This document shows, piece by piece, positions 17,032-23,582 of a DNA stretch of 25,138 nucleotides. Source of the DNA: UMGS1933 sp051891435 (lineage in GTDB: Bacteria; Bacillota; Clostridia; TANB77; CAG-508); NCBI GenBank assembly GCA_051891435.1, contig JBJFFE010000076.1, positions 1 through 25,138 on the forward strand, read 5' to 3'. Within the stretch, counting starts at the first letter, position 1, and the number at the start of each line of letters is the position of its first letter. Below the pieces are notes generated by a model, which was not told where the DNA came from, did no database searches, and was given only the letters and a program-made list of their open reading frames with translations. A program made the position numbers and the translations under genes.

Positions 17032-17750
17032 TCACTCCATTAGGTAAAACCCCATATGTTTTTGTAATTCCACATCTATTGTTTTTCTCACATATAGCCC
17101 ATTTTCTTTGCAATATTTTTGGACTGCTGTTTCTGTGTCTGCTCCGAATTTTCCATTTATATAGCCATTAAAATAGCCTAATTCTTTTAATTTTTTTTGA
17201 ATTTGCAATACGTCCGAGCCATACATTCCTGACTTTAAATCTCTAAATCCGGTTCCAAAGTCCCCATATGGTCCATTTCTAATTATAACTTTTGTTCCTA
17301 TTGGAACTATTTTATATAACTCTGCTACATCATCATTATTCATTCTTATACAACCATGAGAGCTTGCCCACCCAACTGAATATGGGTCTAATGTTCCATG
17401 TATTCCAAATTTGCCCCACGGAACATTTAAGCCCATCCATCTTCCGTCCGGAACCCTTCTCCCCATGTTGCTTTTTGTACAATAGTCCATTCTCCTATCG
17501 GAGATGGTGTTGACCATTTTCCTCCTGAACATGAATACGTTTTTATTACCTGTTTATTTTGAAAAAGATATAGCACTGATTCCTCAACATCAACTAGGAT
17601 TTCATATTCCTCTTCAGTGGCATTTGCAGATGTAGTTGTTGATTTTTCTTCTTTATTCCTGTCCAAAAGCAAAAATAAAGCAGACAATATGCCTGCTATA
17701 ATTATTATATATGCTATTGTTTTTATGTTTTTCTTTTTTATTATAATCAT
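17032..17750 (-). CDS. L,D-transpeptidase (YkuD type) with tandem CGGA recoding sites
   Basis: The enzyme cross-links peptidoglycan or modifies cell-wall proteins outside the membrane. In the plain frame it is two pieces: 107 residues from 17750, and a downstream frame offset by two bases. Two successive CGGA sites (17450-17443), each read as glycine, join them as GF-GG-RWMGL and give 238 residues. Domains: membrane anchor (about 9-29), YkuD catalytic domain with His117 (GIHGT), His131 and Cys133 (SSHGC), and a C-terminal peptidoglycan-binding repeat (VLQIQKKLKELGYF...). All catalytic residues lie after the shifts. No Shine-Dalgarno site is seen before the ATG, and a TATAAT five bases upstream suggests a leaderless message. 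A GC-rich repeat lies just upstream. Confidence 0.88.
17443..17450 (-). other. Tandem CGGA-CGGA recoding site in the L,D-transpeptidase
   Basis: The coding strand reads GGG TTC CGG ACG in the old frame, and GGG TTC (C)GGA (C)GGA AGA TGG ATG once each C is skipped. After the first shift the very next codon is again CGG followed by A. The two extra bases exactly account for the +2 offset between the frames. Confidence 0.9.
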
Positions 17751-17755
17751 GGTTA

Positions 17756-17786
17756 ATTATATGTGTGATTTGTTTTTTTATTACAA
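17756..17786 (-). promoter_or_regulatory. Possible promoter of the L,D-transpeptidase (leaderless)
   Basis: TTGTAA (17786-17781) and TATAAT (17761-17756) are 19 bases apart. The start would fall at or next to the ATG at 17750, which lacks a ribosome binding site. Confidence 0.35.
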
Positions 17787-17790
17787 ATAA

Positions 17791-17871
17791 TGTAGGGGTC
17801 GCTGTCCACAGCGACCCGGAAATAATAAACGTTTAATGTCTACGGGTCGCCCAGGAGTGCGACCCCTACAC
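17791..17871. repeat. GC-rich double-hairpin repeat, family B, copy 2
   Basis: It starts TGTAGGGGTCGC and ends GCGACCCCTACAC. It has two internal hairpins (GGGTCGC...GCGACCC, and GGGTCGC...GCGACCC again) and an A/T spacer, with the same architecture as 10878-10956. It sits between rplS and the L,D-transpeptidase and may help end the rplS operon, though no T run follows directly. Confidence 0.9.
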
Positions 17872-17893
17872 CATTTGCAACATATTACGCAAA

Positions 17894-18394
17894 TTATTCT
17901 TTTACTTCTTCAGCAGCTTCTTCTGTTGCTGTGTCTGTCACTTCTTCTACTACTGGATTTTCTGTTTCAACTGCTGGTGTTTCTTCAGGAACTTCTGCTG
18001 ATTCTTCTGTCATTTCTTCTTTTAAAACTACTTCTTTAGTTTCAATTCTTGCTCCTACTTTTTCTTTTGTCTTAGCAGATTTTCCAAGTTTTTCTCTTAA
18101 ATAGAATAATTTTGCTCTTCTTGCTTTACCAACTCTAGTTACTTCTACTTTTTCTACTGTTGGAGAATGAACTAAAAATGTTTTTTCAACACCAACGCCA
18201 TAAGAAATTCTTCTTACTGTAAATGTTTGATTAACTCCTCCTCCTTGTACTTTTATTATTGTTCCTTCGAAAACTTGGATTCTTTCTCTGTTTCCTTCTT
18301 TAACTCTTACATGAACTTTTACTGTATTTCCAACTTTTAATTCTGGAATTTTATTTTTCATTTGTTCATGTTCAATTGATTTAATGATATCCAT
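17894..18394 (-). CDS. rplS: Ribosomal protein L19 (bL19) with acidic extension
   Basis: bL19 sits at the interface of the two ribosomal subunits. Residues 1-115 match the family (RIQVFEGTIIK, VRRISYGVGVEKTF, RAKLFYLRE). The usual length is about 115; here roughly 50 further residues rich in Glu, Thr, Val and Pro form a probably disordered acidic tail. AAGGAGG stands before the ATG. It is the last gene of the ylxM-ffh-rpsP-khpA-rimM-trmD-rplS operon. Confidence 0.96.
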   Translation of the reverse strand: MDIIKSIEHEQMKNKIPELKVGNTVKVHVRVKEGNRERIQVFEGTIIKVQGGGVNQTFTVRRISYGVGVEKTFLVHSPTVEKVEVTRVGKARRAKLFYLREKLGKSAKTKEKVGARIETKEVVLKEEMTEESAEVPEETPAVETENPVVEEVTDTATEEAAEEVKE

Positions 18395-18419
18395 CTATGA
18401 TATCCTCCTTCCTTTTTCT

Positions 18420-18443
18420 ATCTTCTAACCTCTCACTTCTAAT
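18420..18443. repeat. Possible fragment of family A repeat
   Basis: A 24-base stretch (TCTTCTAACCTCTCACTTCT and following) between trmD and rplS resembles one arm of the TTAGA-rich palindromic repeat. It has no partner arm. Chance similarity is possible. Confidence 0.35.
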
Positions 18444-19107
18444 TTATAGAAGCAAATCTGGTCTTTTTTGTTTTGTTATTTCTATAGATTTTTGTTTTCT
18501 CCACTCTTCGATTTCTTTATGATTTCCGAGAGAGTAATACTTCTGGTATTTGTTTACTTAAAAATATTTCTGGTCTTGTATATTGTGGATATTCTAAAAG
18601 TCCATTTGAGAATGATTCTTCTTTTGTAGATTCCTTACTTAATACTCCTTCTACATATCTACTAACAGAATCTACTAAAACCATTGCTGGTAATTCTCCT
18701 CCTGTTAATACATAGTCTCCTATAGATATTTCTTCATCTACAATTTCGTCCAATACTCTTTGGTCTATTCCTTCATAATGTCCACATAATAAGATTAAAT
18801 TTTCTTCTTTACTTAAAGCTTTCACTTTCTCCTGATTTAAAGTTTTTCCTTGTGGAGATAGGTAAATTGTCTTTGCATTTTTAGTATCTAAACTTTTAAA
18901 TGCATCATATACAACATCTGGTTTAATAACCATTCCTGCTCCACCACCATATGGTGTATCATCAACTTTTTTATGTTTGTCTTTTGAAAAATCTCTGATA
19001 TTAACTATATTTATATCTATTATTTGTTTTTCACAAGCTCTGCCAATTATACTTTGGTTTAAAGCCCCAAACATTTCTGGAAAAAGTGTAAGAATATTTA
19101 TTTTCAT
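18444..19107 (-). CDS. trmD: tRNA (guanine37-N1)-methyltransferase, read through one CGGA site
   Basis: TrmD makes m1G37 next to the anticodon of tRNAs reading CUN, CCN and CGG, which protects against +1 frameshifting. The plain frame ends after 196 residues (stop at 18517-18519). At codon 194 (CGG, 18528-18526), skipping one base gives GGA and the family motif LLSGNHKEIEEWR, with a natural end at 220 residues. Seen in the SPOUT core: GGGAGM (54-59), LCGHYEG (107-113) and SIGDYVLTGGE (128-138). Its ATG directly follows the rimM stop codon. Full-length TrmD depends on the kind of event TrmD normally suppresses, which suggests feedback (inference). Confidence 0.92.
18525..18528 (-). other. CGGA recoding site in trmD
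   Basis: The coding strand reads CTC TCT CGG AAA TCA TAA in the old frame, and CTC TCT (C)GGA AAT CAT AAA in the restored one, giving SGNHK. The old frame hits a stop two codons later. Confidence 0.9.
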
Positions 19108-19614
19108 TTATACTAAACCTTCCATTAACTTTACTGTAATTTTTTTGTTAGGAATATCTACATTTTTTATAACTTCACCAATTGCAGGTAATAATATTTG
19201 TTTGCCTAATTCGTTTTTTACAACATATACATCATTACTTCCAGTAGAAAAAACATCATCTACTTTACCTAAATTTTCTCCTTCTATTGTTACAACTTTG
19301 CAATCTATTAAGTCCACAATATAATAAGAATCTTCTGGTAATTTAGGCATTTTACTTCTATCTACCTTTAAATATAAATTTCTATATTTTTCTGCTTCAT
19401 TAATATCGTCTATACCTTCAAGTTTAAGTAATACCATTTGTTTAGCATACTTAACAGCCTCAATTTTAAACTCTATTAACTCTGTTTTTTTTTGAATATA
19501 TATGGTTCCAAATTCTTCAAACTCTTTGATATCATCTGTAAATGGTTTTACTTTTAACATTCCTTTTAATCCATTTGTGTTTACAATTTGACCTATTTCA
19601 AAATATTTATCCAT
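19108..19614 (-). CDS. rimM: Ribosome maturation factor RimM
   Basis: RimM helps assemble the 30S head together with uS19 and is needed for 16S processing. The 168 residues show the N-terminal barrel (FEIGQIVNTNGLKGMLKVKP) and the C-terminal PRC-barrel (YYIVDLIDCKVV, then GKQILLPAIGEVIKNVD). It has a weak AAGG site, lies 9 bases after khpA and abuts trmD. No CGG codons occur. Confidence 0.95.
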   Translation of the reverse strand: MDKYFEIGQIVNTNGLKGMLKVKPFTDDIKEFEEFGTIYIQKKTELIEFKIEAVKYAKQMVLLKLEGIDDINEAEKYRNLYLKVDRSKMPKLPEDSYYIVDLIDCKVVTIEGENLGKVDDVFSTGSNDVYVVKNELGKQILLPAIGEVIKNVDIPNKKITVKLMEGLV

Positions 19615-19623
19615 AATTTAACC

Positions 19624-19854
19624 TTAACCAATAAATTCTATAGTTATTTTTTTGTTTTCTTTTGCAGCTAGGGCTTTCATTATTGTTCTTATTGCTTGTG
19701 CTATTCTTCCTTCTCTTCCAATAACTTTTCCCATATCGCTTTCTGCAACTTTTACTTCAAATATAACAGATTTTTCACCTTCTATTTCATTTATAGAAAC
19801 TGCACTTGTATCTGTTACTAAGCTGTTAATAATTGTTGTTAATGCTTCTTTCAT
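19624..19854 (-). CDS. khpA: KH-domain RNA-binding protein KhpA
   Basis: A 76-residue single KH domain with the GxxG loop in GKVIGREGR. In Firmicutes this gene (also called ylqC) lies between rpsP and rimM, as here. KhpA binds RNA, with KhpB in some species, and affects cell division and elongation. GGAGG precedes the ATG. Confidence 0.93.
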   Translation of the reverse strand: MKEALTTIINSLVTDTSAVSINEIEGEKSVIFEVKVAESDMGKVIGREGRIAQAIRTIMKALAAKENKKITIEFIG

Positions 19855-19868
19855 CTAAATGTCCTCCA

Positions 19869-20102
19869 CTAATTATTTTTTTCTATTAAACGTTTTACTG
19901 TTTCTGTTGGTTTTGCACCATTTTTTATCCATTTTTCTACTTTTTCATTGTCTAAGTTTAATACTGATGGATCAGACATTGGATCGTATGTTCCAATTTG
20001 CTCTATTATTTTTCCATCTCTTGGTGATTTAGAATCTGCAACTACTACGTGATAGAATGGAGCTTTTTTCTTTCCTACTCTTTGTAATCTTATTTTTACC
20101 AT
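19869..20102 (-). CDS. rpsP: Ribosomal protein S16 (bS16)
   Basis: bS16 is an early 30S assembly protein. I chose the ATG at 20102 (77 residues, MVKIRLQRVGKKKAPFY), because an AGAGGTG binding site lies six bases upstream; the GTG nine bases earlier is part of that site. The KSPRDGKIIEQIGTYDPM region is typical. It sits between ffh and khpA. Confidence 0.95.
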   Translation of the reverse strand: MVKIRLQRVGKKKAPFYHVVVADSKSPRDGKIIEQIGTYDPMSDPSVLNLDNEKVEKWIKNGAKPTETVKRLIEKNN

Positions 20103-20157
20103 GTGTTTCACCTCTTTTTCTTTTTTGTCTTTATATTTTTTTAAATTTAATAACTAA

Positions 20158-21511
20158 TTAAAATCTCATTCCTTTTAGTGTTTTTTCGTCTATTCCTTTT
20201 AGCATGTTTTTCATTCCGCCTTTATTGTTTTGCATTTTTTTCATTAGTTTTTGTGTCATTTCATATGAGCTTATAAATTTATTTATGTCTTGTACTTTTG
20301 TTCCACTTCCTTTTGCTATTCTTTGACGTCTACTTGCATTTAATAGTCTTGTGTTTTTCTTTTCTTCTTTTGTCATGGAACATATTATTGCTTCTATTTT
20401 TACAAATTCTTTGTCATCTACTTTTATGTCTCCAAATTTGTTCATTCCTGGTATCATTTTCATTAGTGATGAGAATGAACCCATTTTTTTCATTTGTCTT
20501 AATTGTGTTAAATAGTCATCCAAATCAAATTCTTGTTTTTTTAATTTTTTTTCTAATTTTAAAGCTTCTTCTGCATCAAATGCTTCTTCTGCTTTTTCTA
20601 TTACAGATAACATATCTCCCATTCCAAGAATTCTCGATGTCATTCTATCTGGATGGAATTCTTCTATGTCGCTTAGTTTTTCACCTGTCGCCGCAAATTT
20701 TATTGGTTTTCCTGTTACTTTTTTTACAGAAAGTGCTGCACCACCACGGGTATCACCATCTAATTTTGTAAGTATTACTCCATCTATTCCTAGGTTATCA
20801 TTAAAATGGCTTGCTACATTTACTGCATCTTGACCTGTCATTGAGTCTACAACAAGTAAAATTTCATGTGGTTTTACATTTGATTTTATATTTTTTAATT
20901 CTTGCATTAATTCTTCATCTATATGAAGTCTTCCTGCAGTATCTAGTATTATTACATCATTTAATTTTGACATTGCTTCATTTATTGCTTGTTTGCTAAT
21001 TCGAACAACATCTTTTGAATTTTCATTTGCAAATACTGGAATATTAAGCTGGGCACCAACTACCTGTAATTGTTTTATCGCTGCTGGTCTATATACGTCA
21101 CATGCAACAAGTAATGGTTTTTTGCCCTGTTTTCTTAAAAGGTTTGCTAACTTTCCAGCTGTTGTTGTTTTTCCTGAACCTTGAAGTCCGGACTAACATT
21201 ATTATTGTTGGTGGGTTTGGAGTAAAATTAATTTTTGAAGTTACTCCACCTAGCAATTCTTCCATTTCATCTTTTACTATTTTTACAACTTGTTGTCCTG
21301 GAGTTAAAGATTTTAAAACATCTTGACCTAAAGCTTTTTCATTAACATCAGCTATAAAGTCTTTTACTATTTTATAGTTAACATCAGCTTCTAGTAATGC
21401 TAGTTTTACTTCTCTTAGAACTTCTTTTAAGTCACTTTCAGTAATTCTTGCTTTACCACTAAGTTTTCTAGTTATACCTTGTAATCTAGAAGATAATCCT
21501 TCAAATGCCAT
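20158..21511 (-). CDS. ffh: Signal recognition particle protein Ffh, read through one CGGA site
   Basis: Ffh is the GTPase of the signal recognition particle; with 4.5S RNA it targets membrane proteins to FtsY. The plain frame gives only 137 residues. At codon 108 (CGG, 21190-21188), skipping one base gives glycine and opens the P-loop GLQGSGKTT (108-116), continuing to a normal 450 residues. The N domain is before the shift. The G domain (DTAGR at 190-194, TKLD at 248-251) and the methionine-rich M domain (KMIPGMNKFG to the end) are after it. The unshifted product has no GTP-binding loop. AGGAGG precedes the ATG. A 152-base inverted-repeat element separates it from ylxM. Confidence 0.93.
21187..21190 (-). 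other. CGGA recoding site in ffh
   Basis: The coding strand reads TTA GTC CGG ACT in the old frame, and TTA GTC (C)GGA CTT CAA in the restored one. The glycine is the first residue of the GLQGSGKTT P-loop. Either of the two adjacent C residues could be the extra base. Confidence 0.9.
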
Positions 21512-21554
21512 AAATCTTTCCTCCTATTAATAATTTTTCAGTAAAATGTTTATT

Positions 21555-21706
21555 TTTGTATGAATATATAATGTTTTATCGTTCATCCCCAACTGCATAA
21601 TAGGCTGAAGTAACAAAAAAACTTCAATAAATTTCGTTTTTTTGTACAGCCTATAATTTGTCGGTCCCCACAGCATTCACTCTAAAACATTATATATTCA
21701 TACAAA
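21555..21706. mobile_element. MITE-like element with 24-base perfect inverted ends
   Basis: Positions 21555-21578 and 21683-21706 are perfect 24-base inverted repeats (TTTGTATGAATATATAATGT...). Nested inside are ATAGGCTG/CAGCCTAT and ACAAAAAAAC/GTTTTTTTGT pairs. The 152-base unit is non-coding and accounts for most of the unusual gap between ylxM and ffh, genes that are normally adjacent. The segment GGTCCCCAC is shared with the element at 6502-6643. As RNA it would be one extended hairpin within the operon leader. Confidence 0.7.
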
Positions 21707-21739
21707 TAATAGTATTAAAACATTACCAAAATATTTTAT

Positions 21740-22087
21740 TTACACTAAACAGTTTAATTCTTTTCTTATATGCTCAAGAATTTCAGCTATTTGTTCGTCT
21801 GTAAATTTTGCTTCTATTTGCGTAAGTTCTGATAAAATGTTAGAAATTTGCTTTTCTTGTTTAAGCATCTTTTTCATAATTTGTAGCTTTTCTTCAAACT
21901 CGAAAAGTTTTTTCTCTCCTTTCTTTATTATATCTCTAACTGCTTGCCTTGTTATCTCACTATTTTCAGCAATTTCTGAAAGAGATAAATCCATATTATA
22001 GTAGTTGTCTAAAATCTCTAACTGTTTTTCAGTTAAAAGTTTTCCATAAATTTCGATTAACATACTTAACTCTACTTTTTTATCCAT
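21740..22087 (-). CDS. ylxM: YlxM, SRP-associated helix-turn-helix protein
   Basis: A 115-residue protein of the UPF0122 family, found just upstream of ffh in Firmicutes. The first part resembles a sigma-factor region 4 (LTEKQLEILDNYYNMDLSLSEIAE, cut as LTEKQLEILDNYY and LSLSEIAE, then ITRQAVRDIIKKGEKKL). A lysine/glutamate-rich helix follows. In streptococci YlxM interacts with SRP components. It opens the operon that includes ffh. Confidence 0.93.
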   Translation of the reverse strand: MDKKVELSMLIEIYGKLLTEKQLEILDNYYNMDLSLSEIAENSEITRQAVRDIIKKGEKKLFEFEEKLQIMKKMLKQEKQISNILSELTQIEAKFTDEQIAEILEHIRKELNCLV

Positions 22088-22139
22088 ACTACTATCCTTT
22101 GCCCTAAAACTACATTAATTAAAAATGTAATGCTAATAT

Positions 22140-22168
22140 ACTTTACACTATTTTTTCGTGTTTGTCAA
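22140..22168 (-). promoter_or_regulatory. Promoter of the ylxM-ffh-rplS operon
   Basis: TTGACA (22168-22163), 17 bases and TAAAGT (22145-22140) lie about 50 bases before ylxM and just after the terminator of the preceding gene. Confidence 0.65.
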
Positions 22169-22179
22169 TGGTTATGCAA

Positions 22180-22205
22180 AAAAAACCCATAAAAATGGGT
22201 TTTTT
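22180..22205 (-). terminator. Terminator after the coiled-coil gene
   Basis: AAAAAACCCAT (22180-22190) pairs with ATGGGTTTTTT (22195-22205) around a four-base loop. On the minus strand the T run follows the stem directly, about ten bases past the coiled-coil gene. Confidence 0.88.
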
Positions 22206-22215
22206 TATTTATATT

Positions 22216-23328
22216 TTATCTTTCTTTTTTTCCTTCTTCAACCTTTTTATCAAGAGCTTCTTTATATATTGCCTGAACAACTTCGTTTTTCATTATATCA
22301 CCATCTACTTTAATTTCATCTTTAAAAGATTTGACTGTTGTTGGCGCTGGAGTTGTCGGTGTTGTTGGTGCTGGTAATGCAGCTTTTTTGGCAAATAAGC
22401 TTTTGAAAGATTCCCATCTGCTAGGATCTCCTGCTTGTCTTTTTCCAAATAATCCTTTAAAAGTTTCCCATCTTGATGGGGTAGCTGGTGCTGTTGGTGC
22501 TGTTGGTGTTGGATTAGCATTATATAATGAATTTTTAGCATATGTATAATCATGTATTTTATTTTCACTTCTTTTTATTAATCTGTCACAGTTGCTTATG
22601 CTTTTATCTAAAGCTGATCTAGTTGTCAAGTTATCTATTTCTCCATTTAATTTTTGATTATTAAATAATTTTTTTAAATTATTTCTTTCTGTTTGTCTCT
22701 CACCAACTAATGTTTTACGTTCTCCTTCTAATTTTGCTTTATCTGCGTCTAATTTTGCTTTATCTGTCGCATAATTTGGATCTGCCGGATCTAGATTACT
22801 TATTTTATTATCAATATCTTTTATTTCACTATCTTTTTTGCTAATTTCAAGTGATTTATTTTCAATATTGTTAACAATCATTGTAGCTTGTGGATGTTTT
22901 GCAATCATATTTTTTAATTGTTCTAGATTTGCTTTTTTCTCTTCTTGTTCTTTTTTCTGTTTTTCAAATTTTGCGATTTGTCTTTCTGTCCTTACATCTA
23001 TTGCTCTATTACATTGTTCTTTAACTTCAGGCATTTCTTTTACTAAATTAATTATTTTTTCAATTTCTCCTTGTGTTTTTTCCTGTTGTTTTTTTGCAAT
23101 TTCAATTTGAATTTTTATATCACTTATTTCTGTTACTGCTTTATTTACTTCTGTTTGATATTTTTTCTTATCTGAATTTGTTTTTGCTGATTTTAAATTA
23201 TTTTCTGCTGTTTCTTTATCTTTTTCTGCTGTTTCTAAATCTTTCTCATGTTTTTCCAAATTTTTTTTATATTTTTCAGTTGCAGCTGAAAGTCTTAAAT
23301 ATTCATTGTTTAATTCTTCTAAACTCAT
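22216..23328 (-). CDS. Coiled-coil protein of unknown function with duplicated PSRWE motif
   Basis: The 370 residues have no signal peptide or membrane segment. Residues 1 to about 270 are almost wholly charged heptad-type coiled coil (Lys, Glu, Gln, Asn rich). Then comes a Pro/Thr/Ala linker with two copies of a short motif, PSRWETFKGLF (284-294) and PSRWESFKSLF (302-312), a second Pro/Thr linker and a helical C-terminus. The duplicated motif looks amphipathic and could be a binding or membrane-contact site (inference). GGAGGAG precedes the ATG, which is one base after the stop of the 47-residue gene upstream, so the two are probably translationally coupled. I recognise no family. Confidence 0.85.
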   Translation of the reverse strand: MSLEELNNEYLRLSAATEKYKKNLEKHEKDLETAEKDKETAENNLKSAKTNSDKKKYQTEVNKAVTEISDIKIQIEIAKKQQEKTQGEIEKIINLVKEMPEVKEQCNRAIDVRTERQIAKFEKQKKEQEEKKANLEQLKNMIAKHPQATMIVNNIENKSLEISKKDSEIKDIDNKISNLDPADPNYATDKAKLDADKAKLEGERKTLVGERQTERNNLKKLFNNQKLNGEIDNLTTRSALDKSISNCDRLIKRSENKIHDYTYAKNSLYNANPTPTAPTAPATPSRWETFKGLFGKRQAGDPSRWESFKSLFAKKAALPAPTTPTTPAPTTVKSFKDEIKVDGDIMKNEVVQAIYKEALDKKVEEGKKER

Positions 23329-23329
23329 A

Positions 23330-23473
23330 CTACTCCTCCTCTACTTTCTCTGTTGCGATTTCACATCGCTCAATTAATTCATTTGCTTTTTCTATTAATT
23401 CTTCTGACTCAAATTTTAAGTCTAGTATTTTGTCAAATAATTCTAATGTATCTTTTTTTTCTTTTTCATCCAT
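23330..23473 (-). CDS. Small acidic helical protein, 47 residues
   Basis: I chose the ATG at 23473, because AGGAGG lies seven bases upstream; a longer form from 23545 has no such site and would start inside the promoter. The product (MDEKEKKDTLELFDKI to ATEKVEEE) is nearly all charged helix with leucine/isoleucine spacing, so it may pair with the coiled-coil protein encoded next. No family is recognised. Confidence 0.7.
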   Translation of the reverse strand: MDEKEKKDTLELFDKILDLKFESEELIEKANELIERCEIATEKVEEE

Positions 23474-23516
23474 AACATTACCTCCTATATGTATGAATAC
23501 ACCATACTTAATTATT

Positions 23517-23545
23517 ATTTTACCACTTTCTGACAAAATTTTCAA
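23517..23545 (-). promoter_or_regulatory. Promoter of the coiled-coil gene pair
   Basis: TTGAAA (23545-23540), 17 bases and TAAAAT (23522-23517) lie about 40 bases before the small gene and just past the trmFO stop codon. No clear terminator separates trmFO from it. Confidence 0.7.
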
Positions 23546-23582
23546 TAGTTTTATGTAAATCTGTGTTAAAATTCATAAAAAT

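Noticed and set aside
21000..21326. Plus-strand frames across the ffh recoding site
   Set aside because: They are antisense shadows; the minus-strand translation restores complete Ffh motifs.
7176..21511. Frame breaks in rpoC, ffh, trmD and the transpeptidase as ordinary sequencing or assembly errors
   Set aside because: Random errors would fall in homopolymers and vary in type. All five are an extra C before a GGA glycine codon at a codon boundary, while out-of-frame CGGA sites carry no break. Error is not excluded without reads, but it is the weaker explanation.
7176..21511. The same genes as pseudogenes
   Set aside because: rpoC, ffh and trmD are essential or near-essential, single copies are intact on both sides of each site, and there are no other lesions.
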